64,000 bases of DNA, taken from positions 248,001 through 312,000 of the forward strand of contig CAZMOZ010000002.1 in the NCBI GenBank assembly GCA_964568145.1, read 5' to 3'. Below, in pieces: positions 33,240 to 40,511 of the stretch. Source of the stretch: DSVZ01 sp964568145 (GTDB lineage: Bacteria > Verrucomicrobiota > Verrucomicrobiia > Limisphaerales > J093). The notes under the pieces are model-generated. The model searched no databases. It was not told the origin of the DNA and saw only the letters and a program-made list of their open reading frames with translations. Made by a program: the position numbers and the translations under genes. Every line of letters begins with the position of its first letter. Within the stretch, counting starts at the first letter, position 1.

Positions 33240-35405
33240 TCAGAACGGGAACCCCACCGAGAAATGCACCGTGCCCGCAGGGTCGCCGTCGCGCCGGTTG
33301 AGGTTGTGGCCGTACTCCAGGCGCACCGGCCCCACCGGCGTGCGCCAGCGAATCCCGGCCCCGACCGAGGCCAGCACATCGCCCGCCGGATAGTCGTCGA
33401 GGTCACGCGCGATGCCGGCCACGTCGAGGAACCCCACCACGGACCATCGCGGCGTCAGGCGCTGCTCCAATTCCACCTGGCCCAGCAGGTAGCTTTCGTC
33501 GCCGACCAGCTTGCCCGCCGGGTCGAACGACGCGCCCTCGCCCTGGACGTAGCCGCGCAGCGAACTGGCGCCGCCCAGGAAGAAGCGCTTGTTGAACGGC
33601 AGGTCGTCGGCCACCGCGCCGGGCGTGACCACGAACGCGTGCGCGACGCCGGCGTGAAAGATCAGCGAGCGGTTCAACGGCCGGTGCCAGCTTCCGCCCA
33701 ACTCGAACCGCCCATAGTTCGCCTCGCCGCCCAGCGCATCGGTGGCCAGTTCCGCGGTGGCGTACAGCCGGTGACCGCGCAACGGGTAAAGCGGATTGTC
33801 CGTGCGGTTGTGGTCCAGCGTGAAGCCAACGGATGAGACGCGGGCGCGCTGGAGGCCGTAGTCGGGATTGAAATCGCGGTCGTCGGTGGTCAGTTGCTCG
33901 AAGGCCAGGCGCAGACCCAGCTCGCTTTGCAGCCGGGGGACCAGCCGCCGGTAACCGAGGCTGGCGCCGTATTCCTCGCGGGTGAACGTGGTTTCCTGCC
34001 GCCGCCGGTAAAAGCCCAGCCCGGTGAGTTCACCGAGCGGATCGAACACCTGCGGGATGGTGTAGGCGTATTCGAGCTTGGTGCTCTTGAAGGACTGCGC
34101 GACCAGCAGCCGCTGCCGGTGCGCCAGGCCGAAGGGGTTGAACTGCTCGAGTTCCACGCCGCCCCACAGCAGGTCGTAGCTGCCGTAGCCCGCCAGCACG
34201 CTGAATTCGAGCGGCCGCGATTCGCGCACCTGGAAACGCACGGCGCGCACGTCGTCCGTGTCGAGGGGCGTGACGTCGGCGTCCACGCGGTCGAACACGC
34301 CCAGGCGCAGCAACTGAAAGCGCGCCTCGTCCACCGCCAGGCGGTCAAGCGGCCCGCCTTCCACCAGCCGGACGCGCTTGCGCACCAGCGATTCGCGGGT
34401 CCGCTCCAGCCCCTCAAAGGTGACCGCCCCGAGCCGTACCCGCGGCCCGCGCCGCACGTCGGCGCGCACGCGCACCTCGACCGCGTCCGCCGTCTCGCGC
34501 ACCACTTCCGATTCCACCGTCGCCTCGGCGTCGGGAAAGCCTTGCGCGTACCCGGCATTCTTGAGCGAGCGGAGCAGGTCCTGCTCCCAGACCGATGAAA
34601 AAGGCTCCTTGAGGCTCTTGGTTTCGATCCCCACGGGCGGGGCGGACCCGGCATCCGCCACCCGCGTCTCCAGTTGCGTCACCCAGAAGCGGCGGCCCTC
34701 GGTGACGCGGACCACCACGTTCACGCGGCCGGAGGAATGGTCGGTCTCGACGGAGACGGCCTCCACCGCGGCTTCGCGCCAGCCCAGCCGGCGCAGTTCC
34801 TCGCGGAGGTTCGCCAGCCCGCGGTTCAGTCCCGCCGGTGTGTAAGCCTTCGTCTTCTTCTGGGGCAACACGAGGTCAGGCACCAGAAAGTACGTGGCCG
34901 CCCGCGACGCTGGCAGCACGGTCAAGCCCGTAAACTCCAGGCGGGCGTAGTAATAGAAGGTCCCGCGGCGCAGGCGGAAGGTCGCCCGGCGGGCGCACAA
35001 GTCGCGCGGCAGCTCCAACGGCTGGCCGACGCCGGCCGGGTGGCTGACGGCGCTCCCGTCTTCCCGCACGATTTCGGCGTCCAGCCTCGGCCGCAGGTAC
35101 CCTTCGCGCTGGAGCGCGGAAAGCAGCAGCAGCGCGGCGTCTTCGAGCAGGTGCGAGTCCAGCAACGTGGGGGCCCAGCCCTCCGGGAACAGCACGCACA
35201 GTTGCTGTTTCAGCCGCAGGTTGCCCAGCCAGCCGTGGCCGCGGACGCTCAGCCGCGCGGGCTCGGGCGGCGGCGCGGTGGCGTCGGCTGGCGGCGCGTG
35301 GGTCGCGTTGACGGCTTCCCCGCCCGGCGCAGGGCAAACCGCCAGGAACAACGCCGCGGCGGGGCCCGCCGCGCGCCACCACGTGAGTCGCGCCCGGGCC
35401 TTCAT
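33240..35405 (-). CDS. tamA: TamA-like Omp85/BamA-family outer membrane protein
   Basis: A 721-residue Omp85-family protein with signal peptide (PAAALFLAVCPAPGGEAVN). POTRA-like segments fill residues about 40-400, the clearest being VRLGAVTFEGLERTRESLVR. The C-terminal beta-barrel starts at EFSVLAGYGSYDLLWGG and carries the Omp85 signature FNKRFFLGGASSLRGYVQGE (the GG/RGY loop). It ends GTVHFSVGFPF, with the terminal Phe needed for barrel insertion. It acts in outer-membrane protein assembly or export. Its ATG at 35405 overlaps the TGA of tamB by 4 nt (ATGA), so it is translationally coupled to tamB, in the order tamB-tamA. The start and frame are intact although tamB is broken; polar effects are possible. 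Confidence 0.88.
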   Translation of the reverse strand: MKARARLTWWRAAGPAAALFLAVCPAPGGEAVNATHAPPADATAPPPEPARLSVRGHGWLGNLRLKQQLCVLFPEGWAPTLLDSHLLEDAALLLLSALQREGYLRPRLDAEIVREDGSAVSHPAGVGQPLELPRDLCARRATFRLRRGTFYYYARLEFTGLTVLPASRAATYFLVPDLVLPQKKTKAYTPAGLNRGLANLREELRRLGWREAAVEAVSVETDHSSGRVNVVVRVTEGRRFWVTQLETRVADAGSAPPVGIETKSLKEPFSSVWEQDLLRSLKNAGYAQGFPDAEATVESEVVRETADAVEVRVRADVRRGPRVRLGAVTFEGLERTRESLVRKRVRLVEGGPLDRLAVDEARFQLLRLGVFDRVDADVTPLDTDDVRAVRFQVRESRPLEFSVLAGYGSYDLLWGGVELEQFNPFGLAHRQRLLVAQSFKSTKLEYAYTIPQVFDPLGELTGLGFYRRRQETTFTREEYGASLGYRRLVPRLQSELGLRLAFEQLTTDDRDFNPDYGLQRARVSSVGFTLDHNRTDNPLYPLRGHRLYATAELATDALGGEANYGRFELGGSWHRPLNRSLIFHAGVAHAFVVTPGAVADDLPFNKRFFLGGASSLRGYVQGEGASFDPAGKLVGDESYLLGQVELEQRLTPRWSVVGFLDVAGIARDLDDYPAGDVLASVGAGIRWRTPVGPVRLEYGHNLNRRDGDPAGTVHFSVGFPF

Positions 35406-37900
35406 CGGCGCAGCACCCGCCACTTCACCCCGGCGTTCAATTCGTCGTACTCGTCGTACTCGCCCACCAGCGACCACGCGTCGGTCAGGCGCAACTCGAT
35501 GTGGCGGGTGACCTTGCCGCGCGCGGAAATGCGCTCGCCGGTGCGGAAGGTGAGCCGTTCCTTGCCGGGTTCCGCGGCCCCCAGCTTGCGCATCAGGTCC
35601 TTGCCCAGGATGAACGCGAACTTTGCAAGCCGGTCGGCGGTGGTGTTGTCCATCGAGTGCCGCGGCAGTTCGCCTGCGGAAACCATCAGCAGGATGTCCT
35701 CGGAGTTGAGCGGTGGGCTGGAGGAAAACCGGATCACCGGCTCGTCCAGCGTGCCGGTCGCCTCCAGACGCAAATCGTAGCCGAAAGCGCGCCCGCCGGC
35801 CTGCGCCTGCAGCCGCGGCCGCGCGGGATTCCCCCTCGCTGAAGCTCACAAGGCCCTGCCGCACCGGCAGGACGGCGTACGGAAAGACGACGTTGGCGCG
35901 CACGACCTGTGCGTCGCCGAGCAGCACCGGCTCCCGGAGGGTGCCGCGCAGTTTCAGGTTGACCGAGTGCGCGCCGGTGTAGAACGGGCTGCGCACGTGC
36001 AGGCATTCGTCGCCGCGGATGTCCACACCCAGCCGCCAGCGGGCGAACGGCTCCGCCTCGACGCTGAAAAAAGGCGGCGGCCGCTCCGCCCGGCGCACCC
36101 CGCCGCCGAGGACCGCCTGCAGATCGCTCAGCATAAAACTGCGGCCCAGCGTCACCGTGCCGGCCAGCAACGGCGCGTTGGTCGCGGCGTGTTCCAGGTG
36201 GAGGTCCAGATCGCCGCGCACGATCAGTTCCGCGTCGCGGACCAGCGGGATTTCCCTGCCGGTCAGGCGCACGTCAAAGGCGGGCAATTGCCACTCCGCC
36301 GGCGGCCCAGCGTCACCGTGCCGGCCAGCAACGGCGCGTTGGTCGCGGCGTGTTCCAGGTGGAGGTCCAGATCGCCGCGCACGATCAGTTCCGCGTCGCG
36401 GACCAGCGGGATTTCCCTGCCGGTCAGGCGCACGTCAAAGGCGGGCAATTGCCACTCCGCCGGCGGCCCGGCCGGCAGCGCCACGCGGCCTTCGAGCCGC
36501 GCGGTCTCGCCGCCCACGTCCGCGCTGAAGGCCTCCAGCCGCGCCTCGCGGTCTTGCAGCACAAGCCGGCCGCGGACGTTCCGCAACGGACCCACCTGGG
36601 GCAGCGGACGCGTGGCCAGGCCCGCGATGTCCACGTGGCCCGCCCAGCGCCAGCCCGGCCCGAGCCGCAGGTCCGCGCTCAACCCGCCCTCGGACCGCAG
36701 CACCGGCGACAGCCGCGCGGTGAGGTCCGCAAACGGCAACGGCTCCAGGCGCAACCGGGCGCTCAGCCCGGACAAGTCCGGCCGGAACGCGCCGCGGGAA
36801 ATTCCCTCCCAGAACGCCTACGAAAGCGGCAGCTCCGCCGCGACCTCGAACGGCGTGCCTTCGACACGCAGCCGCAGCGGCTCGAGGCGGACGACGCGGA
36901 AGTCCGCGCGCAGGTTCAGTTCCAAACCCTCCAAGCGCGGCAGCCGCCCGGCCAGCGGCGAACCTTCGACCGGTTCCACGCCGTCCGCGAGCATGCGCAC
37001 CTGGCCGTTGGGCGCGGCCAGCGTGGCGGTGAGTGTGCCGTGGCCGAGCAGATTCGAGTAGCCGGGCAGGCCGATGGCCGGCGCCGGCAGGTAGATTTGC
37101 GGGGCGTGAAGTTCCAGCCGGTCCGGCCACGGCCCGGCGGTTTCCCGCCCGATTTGCGCGCACAGTTCGAAGACGTTGTCCCGCCACGCGGCGCTGCCGG
37201 CCAGCGCCCAGACGGGGTCTTGCGCGCGCAGGTCCAGTCTCAGCGTGAACTGCCGCGCCGGCTCGCGCACTTCGAGGACGAACTGATTCGAGGCGCAGGC
37301 ATCGAGAGCGATTTGCGCGGCGAAGTCCGCTTCGGCCAAAGAGGCGTCCAGCTCGAGCCCGCCCGGCCGCCAGCGCAGCGTCGGCACGTGAATTTCCCGG
37401 CCGGCCACGGCCACGCGGCCGGTGTGGACCTCGGTCCGCGGCAGCCAGCGGTTCAAGACGGCGGCCACCCGGTTGAGGTCGTCGAGTACCGCGCCAGGCG
37501 GCGCGGACGGTTCTGCGGTGGGCGCGGCGTTGATTTCACCGGACCCAACTGCGACGCGCCAATCGGTGACGACGATCAGCGCGTTCGTGGCCTCGGCGGA
37601 ACCAAACCAGCGGTGCCACAGCCGGGCGGTCGGTTGCGGGAGGCGGAGTTCGCGGACCTGAACGTCCACGTTGTCCGCGCGGTATTGAACCTCGCGCAGC
37701 CGCAGCGCCGCGCAGCCCGCGCGGTGAACACCGCCGGCTTGCACGCCGAAATGCCGCAACGCCGGCTTCAGCGCGAGCGGAAACCAAAAAGGCAGCAACA
37801 CGACCGCCGTCACAAGCGCGCCCAGCAGCACGCCCAGCCGGCGCCACACGCGGCGGACGCGGGCGGGCTTGGCGACGCTGGCGGTGTCAGTCGCAGGCAC
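35402..37900 (-). pseudogene. tamB: tamB-like translocation/assembly module gene, broken by a stop codon and two frame breaks
   Basis: The intact ancestor would encode about 778 residues: an N-terminal membrane anchor (LGVLLGALVTAVVLLPFWF) after GTG 37900, a long beta-helical body of VxxLxLRADFRVV-type repeats, and a C-terminal TamB/DUF490 domain ending RHIELRLTDAWSLVGEYDEY. Three lesions interrupt it. A TAG codon at 36818-36820 follows residue 360. An exact 161-bp tandem duplication (36141-36301 and 36302-36462) shifts the frame. A run of five C (35831-35835, minus-strand G run) carries one base too many between FSEG and RAFGYDLRLEATG. Segments on both sides of every lesion stay similar to TamB, so the breaks are recent or artefactual. 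TamB spans the periplasm and guides substrates or lipids to TamA. Confidence 0.8.
36141..36462. repeat. Exact 161-bp tandem duplication inside tamB
   Basis: Positions 36141-36301 and 36302-36462 are identical over 161 bp by eye, each beginning GCGGCCCAGCGTCACCGTGC; the 7-bp GCGGCCC also recurs at the outer junction (36463), a trace of slippage. 161 is not a multiple of three, so the frame is shifted. Confidence 0.9.
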
Positions 37901-38019
37901 ACGGCATTAATGGGAAGTGATGCGGGGCGTGTCAAAACTCGAAGGCTGGTGGCGGCAGCCATCCTGGCGGTGAGGTCAGACCTCCTGCCAGACGTGCAAG
38001 GCCGCATCCTGGCCGCCCG

Positions 38020-38095
38020 GCTTCAGGCAGCCGGCCCCTCGCCGGGGTCCGGAACTTGTCGCCTCTCAGCGAGAGGCGACCCACCGGATCGCAAA
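38020..38095 (+). repeat. Repeat B copy upstream of the radical SAM gene
   Basis: GCCGGCCCCTCGCCGGGGTCCGG-like core and TCGCCTCTCAGCGAGAGGCGA at 38061-38081, ending about 50 bp before the ATG at 38145. Confidence 0.65.
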
Positions 38096-38144
38096 AGAAA
38101 AGTTGCCCGCCGCCGTTTCTGGCCAACACTATCCGGCATTCTGA

Positions 38145-39320
38145 ATGAGCGCGCCCGCGACTGACGCCCCGACCGCTCCCGCCAACGCCCGGCCAGCCAG
38201 CCCGCCGGTCGTCGCGCCCCTCCGCCCGTCGAAGAAGAGCTTCTACCGGCTGCTCGGCGAGGTGCTCGACCACGCCGGGCCGGGCTACCTGCAATTCGCC
38301 ATCACCAACATCTGCAACGCGGATTGCGACTTCTGCGGCTTCGCCCGCTCGAAGTTCGATCCCAAGGCGCGCCGCAACGTCACGCTCCCGGAGGCCCGGG
38401 ACGTGATTGACATCTGCGCGCGCCACCACATCGGCTACCTGCTCTTCGTAGGCGGCGAGCCGATGGTGCATCGCGACCTGCGCGCCATGGTGCGCTACGC
38501 CGCGGAGCGCGGCCTCCGGCCGATGATCTGCACCAACGGCGGCTTGTGGACCGAGGACAACCTGCGGGGCCTGGCCGGCGACGGCCTGGCCAGCGTGATC
38601 ATGTCCATTGACGCGCACGACGTGGCCAGACACGAGGCCAACCGCGGCCTGCCGGACGTGTGCCGCAAGATCAAACGAGCGAACGACTTCTTCGCCGGCG
38701 CGGGCATCCAGACCACTGCCAGCATCACTGCGAGCCGGCTGATCGAGGATTACGACAAGCTGCCGGCGTTCCTTGAAAGCCTCGGTTTCACGACCTGCAC
38801 CTTCAGCTACCCGCTCACCGCGCTGGGCTCGACGTACCTGAGCTTCAGCGAAAGCGGCCTGGTGAGCTACACCTGCGGGGAGCTGATCGAGGTGTTCGAG
38901 AAGATCAAGGCCATGAAGCGCCGCAGCGGGTTCCCGGTGGTGAACCCGCACGAGTCGCTCTCCGAGATGCAGCGGCACTTGCGCGGCGAGCCGGAGCGCT
39001 TCGGCTGCCTGGGCGGCTTCAAGTACTTCTACCTGGACTGGAAGCTCGACCTGTACCGTTGCCATTACTGGGAGACACCGATGTGCAACATCTACGACTT
39101 CGACGCCTCGAAGCTGATCCGCGACGGCTGCACGCGGTGCATGATTGACTGCTACCGCGACCCCAGCGTGCTGCAGTTCGCGGCGGTGAGTCTCCACGAC
39201 GCCTGGCAGAACCTCAAGCGGGGCCGGCTCGCCGCCGCCGCCCGGAACATTTTTGACCGCCGCAACCTTACCTCGCTCCAGGCGGTCTGGGAGGACCGCA
39301 AGTACATCGGGGGGGTGTGA
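38145..39320 (+). CDS. Radical SAM protein
   Basis: A 391-residue radical SAM enzyme. The CxxxCxxC cluster motif is Cys57-x3-Cys61-x2-Cys64 (ICNADCDFCGF), coordinating a 4Fe-4S cluster. VGGEPMVHRD (GGEP, SAM binding) follows near 107, and a SIDAHDVARHEANRG segment near residue 150 matches the core. The C-terminus has several further Cys (CLGGFKYFY, CHYWETPMCNIYD, CTRCMIDCYRD) that may bind a second cluster, as in SPASM-like or HpnH-like members. ATG 38145 has no strong ribosome site and the first 30 residues are Ala/Pro-rich. It may modify a peptide, hopanoid or cofactor; the exact reaction is not evident. It stands alone. Confidence 0.87.
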   Translation: MSAPATDAPTAPANARPASPPVVAPLRPSKKSFYRLLGEVLDHAGPGYLQFAITNICNADCDFCGFARSKFDPKARRNVTLPEARDVIDICARHHIGYLLFVGGEPMVHRDLRAMVRYAAERGLRPMICTNGGLWTEDNLRGLAGDGLASVIMSIDAHDVARHEANRGLPDVCRKIKRANDFFAGAGIQTTASITASRLIEDYDKLPAFLESLGFTTCTFSYPLTALGSTYLSFSESGLVSYTCGELIEVFEKIKAMKRRSGFPVVNPHESLSEMQRHLRGEPERFGCLGGFKYFYLDWKLDLYRCHYWETPMCNIYDFDASKLIRDGCTRCMIDCYRDPSVLQFAAVSLHDAWQNLKRGRLAAAARNIFDRRNLTSLQAVWEDRKYIGGV

Positions 39321-39738
39321 GCGGCGGCACGCTCGCTTCCGGCCGAGCCGAAACTCAGAAACTCAAAAAACCCGCGTTGGGCGGCGTCGGGCAGACGGTC
39401 CCGGCATTGGAGAACGATTTAATTGGACCCGGTGAAACAGCCAGCCTGACTGTTCGCAGCAGCGCGTGTGACCACTGAACCCGGAGATTGAAGCGGAGCC
39501 GGGGAACGCGCCCGCCCCGGGCGCCACTTTCCGCGCCTCGCGGAAAACCGCCTTTTCCCAAAACCGATTTGCTTTTTCGGGCGGCTTGTGAGCTCAACGG
39601 CTGGAGGCGAGGGCGCCTCCAGCAACGCCCGAGGCGGGCGTGATCCCCATTTTCAGGCTGGTTCGTTCCCGCTTGGCCGAAGCGATCCAACAGCGGCGCT
39701 TGATGGCCCGCCGCGACTGCGCTGGAGACCAGTCAGCC
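39321..39738. other. Spacer with repeat fragments before hicB
   Basis: A short piece of repeat B (CGAAACTCAGAAACTC at 39349-39364) is followed by unremarkable GC-rich DNA. It contains CGCCCGCCCCGGGCGCC (about 39507-39523), related to a CGCACCCGCCCCGGGTGC block found near 53783. No gene. Confidence 0.45.
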
Positions 39739-39945
39739 ATGAAATTCGCCGTCACACTGGACCGCGACGAAGACGGGATGGGCGTCGTGGAATGTCCCTC
39801 CCTTCCCGGCTGCGTCAGCCAGGGCAGGACCCGGGCGGAGGCGCTGGAAAACATCAAGGAAGCCATTGAATTGTGCCTGGAGGTGCGGGCGGAGCGCGGC
39901 CTGCCGCTCACGGTGGAAACCCGGCAGGTGGACGTGACGCTCTGA
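39739..39945 (+). CDS. hicB: HicB-family antitoxin
   Basis: A 68-residue HicB-like protein with the partial RNase H-like fold: MKFAVTLDRDEDGMGVVECP then SLPGCVSQGRTRAEALENIK and AIELCLEVRAERG. It lacks a separate DNA-binding domain, like the short HicB class. It would neutralise the HicA RNase. Its TGA stop (39943-39945) overlaps the ATG of the frameshifted hicA, the usual antitoxin-toxin coupling, although here HicB comes first. The start at ATG 39739 is the natural HicB start; the frame extends upstream to 39640 without homology. Because hicA is broken, the antitoxin may now be an orphan. Confidence 0.88.
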   Translation: MKFAVTLDRDEDGMGVVECPSLPGCVSQGRTRAEALENIKEAIELCLEVRAERGLPLTVETRQVDVTL

Positions 39946-40165
39946 TGCCTGCCCTGCCGGTGTTGAGCGGGCGCAAAGCCGTCCGGGCATTTGAAAACCC
40001 GGCTGGCAGATCGTTCGTCAGCGAGGAAGCCACATCATCCTGGTCAAGGAAGGCGAGAACGTGACGCTTCCCATCCCCGGCCACAAGGAGATCGCCAAAG
40101 ACGCGCTGCGCAGTTTGATCCGCGCGGCTGGCATTACGGTGGACGAGTTCACTCACGCGCTTTGA
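39945..40165 (+). pseudogene. hicA: HicA-type mRNA interferase toxin, frameshifted
   Basis: From ATG 39945 the frame reads MPALPVLSGRKAVRAFEN and is then lost. In the -1-corrected frame the rest of HicA follows: GWQIVRQRGSHIILVKEGEN, TLPIPGHKEI and AKDALRSLIRAAGITVDEFT, ending HAL-TGA at 40165. The GSHIIL segment contains the catalytic His. The stretch is 221 nt, one short of 74 codons, so a single base is missing near GAAAACCCGG (about 39993-40002), where the family has FENAGW. As read, translation stops at 40064 before the active site. Either the toxin is inactive or there is a sequencing indel in a C run. Confidence 0.8.
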
Positions 40166-40511
40166 CGGAGCCCGGACGCGACCTGAATGCTCTGTGTTTG
40201 GGCTTCTCCGGCTTCGGTTGGTCGGCTGCACAGGCCGGCAAGGATGCCGGCGCTCCCGGTGCTTCTGATGCTTCAGGCCGGCAGGATGCCGGATACCCAA
40301 CGCCGGCCTGGCGGTGTGCGGGGCAACACACAGCCCGTGCGGCGAGACACCCACTTCTCCAAACGGCCGGCAGGCGTGAACATTCCCCTGACCAGCCCCG
40401 ACCCGCGCCGGTTCTGGCATGGAACCGGCTAAGCAAAGTCCCGGCCAGACGTGAACATGGCATGCGCCCCGACGCGAAACCGGCAGCCAGCTCAACCCGG
40501 ATGGAGGATTC
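40166..40511. other. Spacer before the VCBS protein gene
   Basis: No gene. It holds GGCAGGATGCCGGATACCCA and GGCAAGGATGCCGGCGCTCC, part of the dispersed GGATGCC motif, and ends with the strong ribosome site of the next gene (GGAGG at 40503-40507). Confidence 0.5.
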
